Positions 1 through 11,016 of a stretch of 47,315 bases of DNA are shown piece by piece. The notes under the pieces were generated by a model. That model saw nothing but the letters and a program-made list of their open reading frames with translations, did no database searches and was not told the origin of the DNA. Made by a program: the position numbers and the translations under genes. The DNA comes from Chromera velia (taxonomy: Eukaryota; Sar; Chromeraceae), in NCBI GenBank assembly GCA_018398765.1, contig JAHBMJ010000471.1, positions 1 through 47,315 of the forward strand. The letters run 5' to 3'. Position 1 is the first letter of the stretch; each line of letters begins with the position of its first letter.

Positions 1-2763
1 ATTGACCTGCAGTCCCCCCTTGTCGCAGCCGACTGGCTGGAGTTTCTCGCGCGAATCGCTTTTGCCGACATCCAACGCAAACCCCAGTTAGTTGGAGTCG
101 GGACCATTGCCGGGAGAGCAGCAACGGATGCAGCCAAAGGACAGAGACAGCAAGACGGAGACAGAGCACTCGACTTTGACTGTGCCCGTGCCGCCCGGAT
201 GGTCCTCGAGGGCGACTCGAAAGCCGCCCGAAAGCAGGAGACCCAGGAGGTCTCGATCGGTGCGGCTCGAAACTTTATCAGAACAGATTTCAGAGGGGGG
301 TTAGAGAAAATTCGGGCCGAAGGAAGAGTCCCTGTTGACTCCGAGACAGGCATTGTAAACCGATCGATTTCCCAGACCTCTTCCCAAGCAGCAATCACTG
401 AGGGCGCTCCTAGGCCCCATGCAGAAAAAGAAATCGTTGCAGGCGGAAGGAGAGCTGCGGTCATCGGCGCACCAATGCTTCTTCAACCCCGACCTCGCCC
501 GGAAGCTTCGAAGAAGAAAGCAGCCGAGGCCGTCCTTCTCCAGTCTCCTCTTGAGGCAATCACCCGAGAATTTTTGGGAGACGCATCGGAGGGGGGATTT
601 GACTTTGGCCGTTCCGAATCTGAATTAATCGGGGGGGCTGGTAGAGAGAGCGCAGATGGAACGGGAAGAGCCTCTGAAATGGAGGGGGCACGACGGACGT
701 CCTTCGATCAATCTGTTGATTTGTCACTGACCTCGGGGGGGGGAACCGCGTTCTCTCTTCCCACCGAAATGTTTGCTGAGATTGAGCGTCGCCGAGAGTT
801 GGCCTGTTGGGCAGGTGTCCTTCCTGCTGTGGCTGCTCGGTGGGCAAAGCAGTCTGTCGTGAGGGGTGTCACGGCAAGCGCGTTCCGATTCCGTCTGCGC
901 AGATACGTGGAAGCGCTGCGGAGTCGCTGGGTAGACAGGAGTTTTGGCACCCGTCAGTTGCAGGGGCTCGGGGAGGCGACGGGAATTCTTGCCCATCAGC
1001 TTGCCCCCCAGAGTGTCTGGGACGGTCTCGCTGGAGCGGAAGGTGCCGAGTCTTCGGACGAGGACGAAGGGCTGGTTCCCCTTCTCCGTGAGTGGGAAGA
1101 GAAAACAAAGAAGCAGCGGATTGCAGAGAAAGAGGCAGAGAAGAGAAAGAAAATGGAGAGGGAAGGGGGGAGTCCGAGCGCGTCACCTTCAACCGCCCGC
1201 CATCTGATGGTGGCAAGGCGGGCAGGGGAGGAAGCGGGGGAAGAGGGGGAAGAGGAGGGGGCGGGGTCTGCAGGGGAAGAAAATGTGACACAGAAGCAGG
1301 CTGCTGCCGCGGCAGCCTCAGGGGGGTTGAGTATGAGTGAGAGGCAGGAGGAGAGAGAAGACTCTGCGGGTGCTCTGCGGCGTGCGCAATTTGTTGACGC
1401 CATGCTTGCAGATCAGTTGCCCCCAGACCTCCATCTTGCCGACTGGAGCAACGTGAGTGCAGAGGGGGGAGAGGCGTCTGCAGGGGGGACCATTGCAGGT
1501 CTCGACGGCGCTGCAGACTGTGGGAGTCGTTGGAGAGAGGAGGCAGAGGTGAGAATGGAGGACGGCCTTCGACCTGCAGATCTGTACGAGGGTCTGCTCA
1601 CTCTCGAGCGTTTGCGGCCTGAGGACGTGCAGCGACTCTTTGAGCTCTTCCGACTCCGAAAAAAAGCAGCGGAGGCCAGGCGGTCGGTCGTCTCTGCCGC
1701 TGCCATCGAGCACGCGCGACGCCGTGCACAGTTCATGGCCACCACTCTCCAGCGTCTCGCAGTGGTGGACGCAGAGCAGCAGCGGGTAAAGGCCGCCGCC
1801 AGGATAGAGAGGAGAGCAGAGGTCGCCAAAGAGGGTCCTGCTCCCCAAGCGGCAGAAGAGACAGAGACTGAGATGGCACCCCCCATGTCTGTGATCTTTG
1901 ACGGATCCCTCGATAGGCTCGCTGAGCTCCGTGGGCGTCGAATGGTGATGGAGAAGCAGCTCGCTCTCCTCCGTGAGTGGAAAGCGAAGAGAGATCACAG
2001 GAAATGGATTCTCAGCCGACGCCAACGGCTCCAGAGACTGGCCGAGAAACGAGAGAGACAGGCTCGGGAGGCCGAGAGGCGCCGCCAAGCAAAAGCAAGA
2101 GGGGCCTCTCCCCACCGCCGCTTCCGAATGCCATTGGATGAAGGCGAAGGAGGGGGTGACGATTTGCTTGAGGTCGTCGTGCAAGGTACCCCGGCAGAAG
2201 GGCGCGAGGCCCCGGCAATGTCTGAGGGGGAGGACTCGGGGAGCGGGGACCACTACGACGACGAGGGAGACGGCAGCATTGGGCGGGACGATGCACAGAC
2301 CGTGTATAGTCGTTTCTCTGTTGGCACGAGTGCGTTTCTCAGCGCAGCCCGATTTGGGAAAAACGACCCGCTTGCGCTCTCCGGCCGTTCAAATTTGTAC
2401 AGGGGGGAAGAGGAAGGAGGGGAGGAGGAGGAAGGAGAAGGAACTCAGCGTTCCTCTCATCGTTCTTCCCGGCGGTCAAAGAAGAAAAAGAAGAAGGGAG
2501 AGAAAGGAGGAGAGACAGAGGAAGAGGGGGACAGGGAAACGGACGGAGGGAAGTCAAAGTCGGCCAAAAAAAAGAAATCGTCCCGAAGAGAAAGAGCGAT
2601 GGAGGAGGATGCAGGATGGCAGTCAGAAGGACCGATGGGAGAGGAGGAAGAATCGCTGAGCCCAACTGTAGCGTTGGCTTTTGCAGAGGAAGGCCGCGCT
2701 TCTCCTTCTCGCCCTTCTTCTACGAGACGCATCAGGGGGCAAGAAAACCCCGCCTTCTGGTGA
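1..2763 (+). CDS. Large charged protein, C-terminal part (5' end outside window)
   Basis: The frame is open from base 1 to the TGA at 2761-2763 (920 codons), so the gene enters from the left; the first internal ATG is at 199 but the frame upstream of it is equally protein-like (WLEFLARIAFADIQRK). The N-terminal visible segment is weakly reminiscent of the 'FLxRIAxxK' motif seen in many alveolate/flagellar hypothetical proteins; that is only an impression. The middle has helical Arg/Glu/Ala-rich stretches (about 1560-2100), for example around LRPEDVQRLFELFRLRKK. The last 120 codons are Lys/Glu/Ser-rich with a run of six lysines, typical of disordered nuclear or cytoskeletal tails. No catalytic domain is recognised. 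The coding strand carries at least eight runs of six or more G. Function unknown; coding status is confident from length and an uninterrupted frame. Confidence 0.8.
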   Translation: MDLQSPLVAADWLEFLARIAFADIQRKPQLVGVGTIAGRAATDAAKGQRQQDGDRALDFDCARAARMVLEGDSKAARKQETQEVSIGAARNFIRTDFRGGLEKIRAEGRVPVDSETGIVNRSISQTSSQAAITEGAPRPHAEKEIVAGGRRAAVIGAPMLLQPRPRPEASKKKAAEAVLLQSPLEAITREFLGDASEGGFDFGRSESELIGGAGRESADGTGRASEMEGARRTSFDQSVDLSLTSGGGTAFSLPTEMFAEIERRRELACWAGVLPAVAARWAKQSVVRGVTASAFRFRLRRYVEALRSRWVDRSFGTRQLQGLGEATGILAHQLAPQSVWDGLAGAEGAESSDEDEGLVPLLREWEEKTKKQRIAEKEAEKRKKMEREGGSPSASPSTARHLMVARRAGEEAGEEGEEEGAGSAGEENVTQKQAAAAAASGGLSMSERQEEREDSAGALRRAQFVDAMLADQLPPDLHLADWSNVSAEGGEASAGGTIAGLDGAADCGSRWREEAEVRMEDGLRPADLYEGLLTLERLRPEDVQRLFELFRLRKKAAEARRSVVSAAAIEHARRRAQFMATTLQRLAVVDAEQQRVKAAARIERRAEVAKEGPAPQAAEETETEMAPPMSVIFDGSLDRLAELRGRRMVMEKQLALLREWKAKRDHRKWILSRRQRLQRLAEKRERQAREAERRRQAKARGASPHRRFRMPLDEGEGGGDDLLEVVVQGTPAEGREAPAMSEGEDSGSGDHYDDEGDGSIGRDDAQTVYSRFSVGTSAFLSAARFGKNDPLALSGRSNLYRGEEEGGEEEEGEGTQRSSHRSSRRSKKKKKKGEKGGETEEEGDRETDGGKSKSAKKKKSSRRERAMEEDAGWQSEGPMGEEEESLSPTVALAFAEEGRASPSRPSSTRRIRGQENPAFW

Positions 2764-3440
2764 CAAGCACATTTGTCTGGTGTTTTTCCTTGCTTCCCTC
2801 CTTCCTTCCCTTCCGTCTTGTCGAAATACCTACCTGTTCCCCTTCGTTCTTCTGTGCACGTCTCTTCCTTTGTCGCGTTCTCGATGCGTGTTCGTCACAG
2901 ACAGTGCATGTGGCGGGAAAGCAAAGAACTGGATGATCGTGCCAAAGTTTGCTTGCGGACGCCCCTGCTCCTCTCTGTACAGGCGGACTGACAAATTTGT
3001 ACGGCAATATGAACATGTTGATCCTCCTTCTTTGTTTTCGATCCCACATCAAAGTTTACTGTTGACACACAATCGGACGTGCGTGCAATCCTTCTCCTTT
3101 TAGATGGTGTCTCCTTCTGATCATTTTCAGTGGCGCTATCAATAAGAAAGAAATCGTTCAGAATCGCAAAAACTTGCGAGGTAGAGATGGAAGAGCGTAC
3201 TTGGACGGAGAAAACGGTTGCACAATATCCTTGCATCATAGATCTCTCTCAAGAATCTTGTTGGAGTCATGTATCAAAACGAAGCAGGAAGGTAACAATA
3301 CTGGCGCAAGAGTTATCACTGTGCGCTTGTGAAGGGTCGAAGCGATTGAGGGGGGAACATTCGACAGAATGGGCACCGCAACATACGGCTGTCGCTAAAG
3401 TTGTCCCCGTTTTAAACTTGTCCCCGTTTTAATAATTCTG
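2764..3440. other. 3' flank of first gene, no gene seen
   Basis: CT-rich sequence following the stop of the first gene, then mixed sequence. Open frames here are short, start with weak codons and show no recognisable domain. Probably 3' UTR and intergenic DNA. Confidence 0.5.
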
Positions 3441-4500
3441 CATGTATTTGAACAACTTGAAATGTGATGTTCTTCAAAAAATAATACGTTTGCTTTCGGG
3501 CTCTAGTTAGCTCTAGTTGGAGCTTCAAAAAGCTACTACAATAAGTTTCAACTGTTATCAACTATGATCAATTAGAAACTTGAATTAAATTTTATATGCA
3601 ATATGAGATAAAATTATTCTAGCTTAGCCAGGCAATGCAGGAATTCCCGTTCATCCAGCTACTGATGTTTACGCTTTAGAGATTTGGACAGTCTGCCTAA
3701 CACATTTAACCGTCTTTTTCATATTGACCTACACAAAAGTTACTAACTGTCCATATCTTCCCTTGACCCTACCTTTACCGTTGGAAGCGGTTGATCGTCA
3801 CTCCGTCTCCCCGAGTGCTGCCGCTGCCCCTCCCTCAACGCTCACTCTTCGCACCTCGCCCCTGGTGCCCCGCAGGCACCCCTTAGCTGCTCTGTGGTGC
3901 GCTGCCTGCAGTCTTGCTTTCATGTATGCGCACACCTGCCCGTATGTCCTATCCCACTTCATATATAGATAAAATTATTAATTAATTTGACGTATAGAAT
4001 TTAACTTGACAGTTCAACTCGACCAATGAAATTAACTATAGGAAATTAATTATTTACTCACAATTCACTGGCTAAGTTCTATAAACTATTTAGTGATGTG
4101 ATATGTGATGATTGAGAGTTAAATTCTAGTAAACTATATAGGTTAATTTATGTAACCCTAGGTATATATATAACCCGCATATAACTGAGATAACCCTACG
4201 AAAAAATATGGAAATCGTTGGCATTGACTAGGCAAATCTGTGGGAAACTACGTGGGAAATTGATGGGAAATCTTAGGGAATTTCATGGGAAATTAATTGA
4301 ATCCCCGGTTGATAACAAATCTTCTATAGGAAATCTTATATCATCATCAAGCTATACGGGAAATTTGCCTGAGATTTCCATTTTTCTAGCCACATATACA
4401 TGAGAAATCAGCCAGATTTCCCTATATTTCCCATAAATTACGTAAATCGATCCTTCAAAAACTTTATAATAAATATTTTATTTAAAAAACTTTATAATTG
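3441..4500. other. AT-rich island with GGGAAAT-type repeats
   Basis: Composition switches abruptly to AT-rich (many TTAATTAA- and TAGTT-like words) with no credible gene. A small GC-rich block (about 3770-3960) sits inside and contains a short hairpin-like inverted repeat (GGTGCC, 5-base gap, GGCACC). From about 4230 to 4440 the word GGGAAAT recurs on the left and its complement ATTTCCC on the right, suggesting the remnant of a foldback or MITE-type element. Similar AT-rich islands lie at 12600-13800, 34500-35390, 38040-38700 and 46790-47315. Confidence 0.45.
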
Positions 4501-5484
4501 CGAAAGGATTGGTCAAACAACTTCCAGATTGTGAAGGCAGCGAGGAAGGCCGGACTTGAGGCTAGACTTGAGACCGGAAACTATTGAGGCAGCAAACAGC
4601 TGCCTAGACAGCTGCAGCGCAGCAGCTGAGCTGCTACATGCAGTATATATGCTTACGGGCACGATGACTGGAGGATCACATTCAGGTTTCAGACACCCTG
4701 GACATTTCAGCAGCTCTGCTGTTCTTATACATGGAGACAAGCGAGACAGATTTGAGGCAAATCGAAGGCAGGCCAAGTCCTTAATTCCAAGAAACCGTCA
4801 TCTCCTGCCCCTTACTTCCTTTCCATCCTTCCACCACGGCTTTCGACGTGTCAACAAGGGGGGCAGCGATGCACAGGGAGCGAGGGAGGGAGGGCAGACA
4901 CAAACAAAACACAACAAACAAACTGACAAACAGGACGCCGGCAAGGGAACCTCCACTAAATTGTTGCGTGTATCCACCCGCCTATCCGGTCAGCCTATGG
5001 AGAGGGCAAGAACTCGCTCTTCGACTTTTCTCTCTTTCTGTACGTACCTTCCATTCCCCCTCTCTTCTTTTCTCCCCCAGAATGGAGAGAAAAAGCGAGA
5101 AGAAAAGAGATGAGAGGACGCGGAAGCTTCCGGTCCATATCTGATTAGCGAAAGAGGGAGAATTAAGAAACAGCGAAATACTTGCACGTCCCCTTTCAGC
5201 TTTCAGCCCCGAATCCTCAATCAATCAACATTCACTGCCCTCTCGCCCCTGCCCCACTCCCCCTCAATTCCCCCATACACAACGCGTGTGCCGTGCACCC
5301 TGCCTGTAGGCCTCCCTGCCTGTCTGTCTTCCCTCATCCAGGAACTCCCTGTTTCTTTCTTTCTTGCTTTCTGCATGGAGGCTGCTTGGAGGCCCTCCCG
5401 AGTCACCTTTCCTTTCCGTTCCCTGCTGCCTTTTCTTTTCGGTTCACTTCAACACTTCTCCCTCCGCAGCCTTCCGTTGTCTAT
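4501..5484. other. Gene-free stretch downstream of the coiled-coil gene
   Basis: Balanced composition, then CT-rich DNA just beyond the stop of the minus-strand gene at 5485, consistent with its 3' UTR. A plus-strand open frame from 4556 and an opposing one at 4513-4776 have no domain signature, and I do not support them as genes. Confidence 0.4.
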
Positions 5485-6818
5485 CTACTGCATCCCCTTG
5501 AGGATGGCCTTTGCCTGCTGGAGAGCCTCGATCTCCTGCTGGAAGGCTGCTTGACGGATGTCGAAGTTCTTGATAGTGAAGTCGCAGGCGTAGTGGACGT
5601 CTGCGGAGTATTTGGCGAGCTCGGCGAGAGTGGCCTGGGTGGAGGCGAGGTCCTCCTCTGTCTTGTTCTTGTCGGCCTTGGCAGTTGCACTCTCATCGCT
5701 CTTCTCCGTGATCGCCTTCTCCTTGGTGGTGATCTCGGTGTTGAGGTCCTTCACAAACTCCTCGTAGGCAACCTGGAGGGAGGACAGGACAGGAGAATGG
5801 AGAGGGGGAATGAGCATCAGACGGATGAAGAATAACTTTGGGATGAAGAATTCCGCCCGTTCCCTCCCAGCCGAACGACCCGACCGCATGCATCATCCGA
5901 CGCTGCTTATCAACCAACCTCTTCGTTGCCGGTCTGCATCAACTCTGTTGTTCTTTCTGGAATCAAGATAGCATCTTTGTCTTCGATCTCTCTGATAATG
6001 CACCGTTCACCCGCCTGTCACAAGCAAGGAAGAATGAAGGCGACACAAACCCGCTTGTAAATTATGCAAACAGACAAGCGCCTCTCGAGGGCAAATCCAA
6101 ACACAAAGAAATGAAACCGACTGTCCCCAAACTTTCTTTCTCACTCAATCCCGCGAATGAAACAAAACTACGAAAGCAATTAACCAACCTGGGCTGCCTG
6201 CTCATCGTTGACCAGTTCCTTCTCCAGGGTTGCTGACTGAGTGATGATGCCGTCAATCATCGCGATGACTCCGTGTCCGTGCTCGTTGTTGACATAGGGG
6301 TCGAAGCCCTCGGGGGCAGCCTCGAGACCAGTGGACTCGTAGGCACCGTCATAGGTCAAGGGCTTTCCGGTGGGCTCAGCGGACTTCTGGAGAAGGGCCG
6401 GCTGGTAGTAAGCCTTGAGAACGGAGACGGCCGACTGCAGGAGCTTCTGGGTCTCCTGGGCGTCCTTGAGGGAAGCCTTGAACTCATCGTTCTCGGCCTC
6501 TCTGTCCTCGGAGGCCTGCTGGATGGACAGCTGGGCGGCCTTGACTTCTTCCTCGAGGACTGCGATTTCCCCTGCGAGGGTCTCGATGGTCTCCTTGAGG
6601 GAGGCGATCTTTGCCTCAAGGTCCTTTGCCTCCTTCTCGGCAGTCATCGTGTCCTTCTCGTTCTCGTGAATCATTGCCAGGCACCTGCATGGCAGGGGGG
6701 AGGGGGGGAGAGGGGACAGCGGAGAGAGAGGATGAGATGAAATACGCAGGATGGAGATTGGGAAGGGAGTTGTACTTCCCCAATCCCTTCATACTTTCCT
6801 TTTGGGGTTTGGGTTGTT

Positions 6819-6856
<38 letters not shown>

Positions 6857-8235
6857 GAAGGAGAGCCCTGATCAACTACAAACAAAAGAGAGGGGGGAAA
6901 TGAAACAAAGAATCGCTGATGCTGGCTGTGTGCACTTCCACAGAGAGGTGATGGAGCACTTCCCTGTATGTGCCTCTCTCTTATCATTTGCATGCAACAG
7001 AGTCTCTCCTTATAGGTACACACAAGATGGCCACACAGAAAGAGGAGAGTGACGGATCAGCTTTCCTGTTGACTGACTGACCAGTCTCTGTGCTTGATCT
7101 CATCGGCCTTCTCCTCCTGGAGGCCGGAGATCATGCCGTCAATCTTGCCGAGGAGCTTGGTGAAGGGGGCGAGGGCAGAGGAGAGAGAGTTGGACAGCTG
7201 GAGGAGCTGGGCCTGGTGGGGTCCCCCAACTCTCTTGGCGGTCCTCTTGATCAGGTTGGAGACGCTCTGGGCCTGGTACTTGGTCACCTTCCTTGTCACT
7301 CTCTTCTGGAGGAGGGACGCGGGGGGGTTGAAAGTGCGGGTGAAGAGGTCGTGGGCGTCGTCACTTGACAGAACTGCAGGCACCCAGGCAGTCAGACACG
7401 CAGAGTTAGGGAAAGGGAGACGAAGAAGTGGGGGAAGACACAGATTTAAACACACTCTGTCTGACTGAAGTCTTGCCCGACTCATGAAGCTCTCTGTACA
7501 CAATGAATTCTCTTCGGAAGGCGGACATCCTTCCCTCCGGTTTCTGCAGTCTCTTTTTTGGTTTGCAGGAACACAGGATTTCTGTCAACAGCAAAGGGGA
7601 AAAAGGACAAAACTCTTTTGAGACGTCGTCCCCATTTCATCTCCACTCGTTGATCGTGTCAGCAAGTTCTCAAGAGCTTGGATTCAAGTTTGCTTTGACC
7701 TTGCAGGCCATTTGTTTCCTGTCCGATTCTCCCTCTCTCTTTCTCTCTCTCGTTTATCCTGCAGGCCTTTGCTTCTTCCTTTGTTTCCCTCCCCACTCTC
7801 TCCACCCTGTCTGTCGTCCTATCCCATCCCAAAAAGAGAGAGAGCTCTCTCTCAACTGTCGGACTGGCGTCTTCTGTACCTGTTTGCATTTTTGTCTCTT
7901 GCGTCTTTGTTTCGTTTTCAGTTCTCTCTATCTGGTTGCTGCATTTTTTTTCCTTTCGTTCTTTCCACAGTCTTCTGCCTCACTTCTGCTTCTGTCTCTC
8001 CACTAATTTGTCTTCCTTCTGTCTCCTTCACTATCCGCAGCTGACGTTTCCATGACGACGAGAGATGTTAGTTGTGGATGAAAAAGGCGGACAAAGCACA
8101 CGAAGAGAAACAGCAGAGAGAAAGCGCGAAGAAAAGAAAGAAAGAAACTACGAAAGAAAGTAAGAAAAGAAAGAAACGAAAGAAAGAAAAGAAAGAAAGA
8201 AAGAAAGAAAGAAAAAAAAAGAAAGGAAGGAAGGA

Positions 8236-8271
<36 letters not shown>

Positions 8272-10334
8272 GAGAAAAAAAGAAAGAAGAATCCTGACCC
8301 ACCAGAGATGGCCTTGGCGACTGCTGCCATCTCAGCAGCACGCGTCTTCTGTCTCTCCTCCCACTCGCTCTCGGTCTCACCGCACTTCAGCTGCACCAGG
8401 ACGAACATTCAAGAAAGTGCGAAAACGAGAGACGCCAGTAAGCGTGAGACAGTACACAAAAACGTGAGCAAGTTTTACTTCTGATGGAAAAGGAAGGGGC
8501 TTGCCGGTCCTCTGCAAAAGTTCTTCTCTCTTCAAAAAAAAAAGCGAGAGAGATTTCAAAAACAGACCCGACCGACCCCACGTGAGGGACGAGCAGGCAC
8601 AAGACAAAGGGTCAAACGTCTCCACAGCCTTGTGGTGGAAAAGTAGACATGAAAACAGAGAAGAGTTACATCACAGGTGAAAATCGGCGTCGGAAGGGTA
8701 GGTGCACATCACCAGATTTCTTTTCTGCTCCCCTGCCGATCCTGTCTATCTGCCGATCAGTCTGCCTCACTCACTGACCACGATGTCTTGCAAGAACTTC
8801 TGGTCAGCAGCCAGAGCCTCTCGTGATGCCGCAGAGTCAGCCTTGGAGGTTGCCAGCTTCTCTCTGGTGTCAGAGAGCTGGGCCTCCTTCTCGGTTTTCG
8901 CGGCGGTGTCGGCGGCAATCTCATCAAGCTTGGCCTTCTGCACGGTTTCAAAGGGAAGTACACAGATAAAGCGGGAAAAGATTCACAACGCATTCTTCCA
9001 GACGGAGAACGAACGACTGACAGAAGAGCGAAACAAGTAGAAAAATCCCCCCTCGTGCTATTCCTCCGATCCCGATTTCTGGCAGATGTAGAGATTCTCA
9101 GTAGCAGTCTCAGAACATGGTCTCTTCCAGCCGGGTCTCATTGAATCACGACCACGCAAGTCGTGAAAAAAAAAACCGCCCCATCTCACCCTACCCAACC
9201 CCAACTCCGTGCGAACTCCCCAACCATTGATCCCTCTTTCCTCTCTCACCGACCGACCGACCTTGAGAGCCTCATACTCCTCGACCTTCTTTGCCTCCTC
9301 GGCCTGAGCGTCAGAGAGGTCCTTGGCGAACTCCTCCTTCATGTTGTTCAGGATTCCGAAGATGACGCCGGACTGGGGAGCATACGCACCCCTGAAGGTG
9401 GCACTGGAGCCAAGGTAGCCGGGTCCCTTGTTCTGGTTCTGCAAGAAGGAGGACAGGGCCTTCTGGTCGTCTGCAGAGATCCTGCTTCCGAGCTTGAACA
9501 TCGAGTGCTTAAGCACGGTCGCGATGTCAATGAAGGCAGCGGGGGACGGGGTGTGGTGCTTAGATAGCACAGTGATGGCTCCCTTGAGAGCGGTGATGGC
9601 CTCTGTGAGCTCGGCCTCCTCCTTTCGGAACTCATCGAGCTCCCGTTGGCGGATAGCGGCCGCCTCCTGGAGGGATGCATTGTTATCTGCAATCTCCTTC
9701 TCGAGTGTCTGCAAGGGGGGGGGGGGGAAGAAGGGCGAAAGATGAATGAGAAGAGTGACTGCTTGGTTGGATACACTTGCACACAGAGACGGGTTTCGTC
9801 AGGGCCTTCGGAACTTTTTTGCTTCGCACCTGGGAGACCACAATTCGAATAAAGCTCAGGGTGAAAGAACAGGATGTCTTAGATCCGCGCAGCAGCCCCC
9901 AAAGATCGGAAGACAGCGGGTTTCGACAGAAAAAAAAAGTCGCAACATCCCAGCTGCATTGGAGACTGGAAACTCAAAAAAACGATTTCTTGAAAAGCCA
10001 TGAAAAAGCGAAACGAGTCAGTTCCTGTTTCTGTAAAAGTACTCACCTTAATCTCCGCCTCAAGACGCTCGATAGTGGCAGCTGCCTGGTCGACAAAGGC
10101 AATGATGTCCTTGATTCTCTGCTCAGCAGTGGCAATTCCTTCCTCCTTCTCCTTCTTGTTCTTTTTGCACCAGCAGTTAAATTTATCGAAAGTTCCCTCA
10201 TCTGCCTCTTGTTCTTGCTCCAGTGCTGTCTTCATGTCCTTCAAAAGGTTAATTACTTTGGAGACTGGGCGGTTGACCTCCTGGGCCACCACAGCCCCAA
10301 AGAGAAGGGCAAGGACAGACACTGTGAAACGCAT
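5485..10334 (-). CDS. Secreted coiled-coil protein of the dinoflagellate/chromerid 'CWC' family
   Basis: Exons from the 5' end: 10334-10047, 9708-9262, 8937-8779, 8390-8303, 7373-7082, 6684-6189, (optional 6014-5919), 5772-5485; all junctions keep phase. They give about 685 residues, or 717 with the optional exon. It starts MRFTVSVLALLFGAVVAQ, a clear signal peptide. A Cys-containing helix (FNCWCKKNKKEKE) follows, then long heptad-rich Glu/Lys/Ala coiled coils broken by spacers (APQSGVIFGIL; AYYQPALLQ), and a C-terminus with ACDFTIKNFDIRQAA and AKAILKGMQ. From memory, dinoflagellate homologues share this order of blocks (CWC helix, VLSKH, APQSG, hRDWC, CDFxLKNFDxRQAA) and are very highly expressed; their function is not known to me. 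A secreted or matrix structural role is inference. The exon 2 donor is ambiguous by 12 bases (9262 or 9250) and the exon 3 donor is also ambiguous. All start and stop signals are intact. Confidence 0.88.
5919..6014 (-). CDS. Candidate 32-codon cassette exon of the coiled-coil gene
   Basis: Between the last two constitutive exons lies a 96-base open segment flanked by a usable acceptor (TGACAG) and the donor GTTGGT, identical to the donor of the preceding exon. It is phase 0 at both ends, so it can be included or skipped without changing frame. It would add AGERCIIREIEDKD followed by 18 further residues. Joining the flanking exons directly (QAAQ to VAYEEF) already reproduces the spacing I recall for dinoflagellate homologues, so this is more likely an alternative or lineage-specific exon than a constitutive one. 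It could also be an open stretch of intron by chance. Confidence 0.45.
6822..6854. repeat. (GT)n microsatellite in coiled-coil gene intron
   Basis: About 16 tandem GT units lie in the intron 6685-7081 of the minus-strand gene; in the transcript the sequence would be a CA repeat. Confidence 0.9.
8128..8290. repeat. GAAA/GGAA-rich simple repeat in intron
   Basis: About 160 bases of imperfect GAAA units with AAAAAAA and GGAA interruptions in the intron 7374-8302 of the minus-strand gene, ending immediately before the donor of the 8390-8303 exon. In the transcript it is a long CU-rich tract. Confidence 0.9.
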
Positions 10335-11016
10335 TTTGTTTCTTGGGGGAAGTCCTCAAGTCTCTGTGTTCGGATCTTTGTGTCCTCCTGCCTGGCTAAC
10401 TGACTGCCTCAAAATCTCCCTTTACTCTCTCCCAATAGTACTACTGCTGCATTACATTCAACAGGGCTTTGCAGCTTTTTCTCCTTTCAAAAAAAGGACA
10501 AAAGGGATCCTCCTCTGAATAGTCAAGCAGCCAGTCAGATATCTGGCAGTCGCCTCTGCTGAATTCTGAATTTGCACGCGCCGTCTCGCAAAAAAAATGG
10601 GTGGATACACTTTCCGGGATAGAAAAGTGACCCACAGCTGTTAATTTCACTTTCCGGGACCACACTCAAAGCTCCGTACGTGCCCCACAAGACCTTTGAG
10701 TGTTCCGGGGCCGCTCGCATGCATGGCATATGCATGGCTTGCACATGATGCGTTGTGAATGACGTCAAGCTCATGCAAATTCTTCTTCCGAAGTTCTTCG
10801 ACGTCCACCAATGTCCACCATACGTCCACCTCGACAGCCGTCCATCCGTTCAAGACTGGAATCTTCACAGTGAAATCCACTTATTATGTGGCCAAGCTGG
10901 TGTCTCAAGTCGATTGCACAGGCAGAACAGTCTGTTGCATTCTGTCGCTTGCTCCATGTTTCTGACGTAGACCGCGTTTGACTTTTACTCTCTGAGGACT
11001 TTGACTGTCTCAAACT
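10335..11016. promoter_or_regulatory. Divergent intergenic region between coiled-coil and PH-protein genes
   Basis: About 680 bases separate two divergently oriented start codons, so both promoters and 5' UTRs should lie here. Around 10710-10740 there is a cluster of GCATGCAT and ATGCATGG words close to the palindrome discussed in the findings. I see no convincing TATA box. The exact transcription starts cannot be read from sequence. Confidence 0.5.

Noticed and set aside
5182..5835. 217-codon plus-strand frame
   Set aside because: Antisense to the last exon of the coiled-coil gene, whose frame has family motifs.
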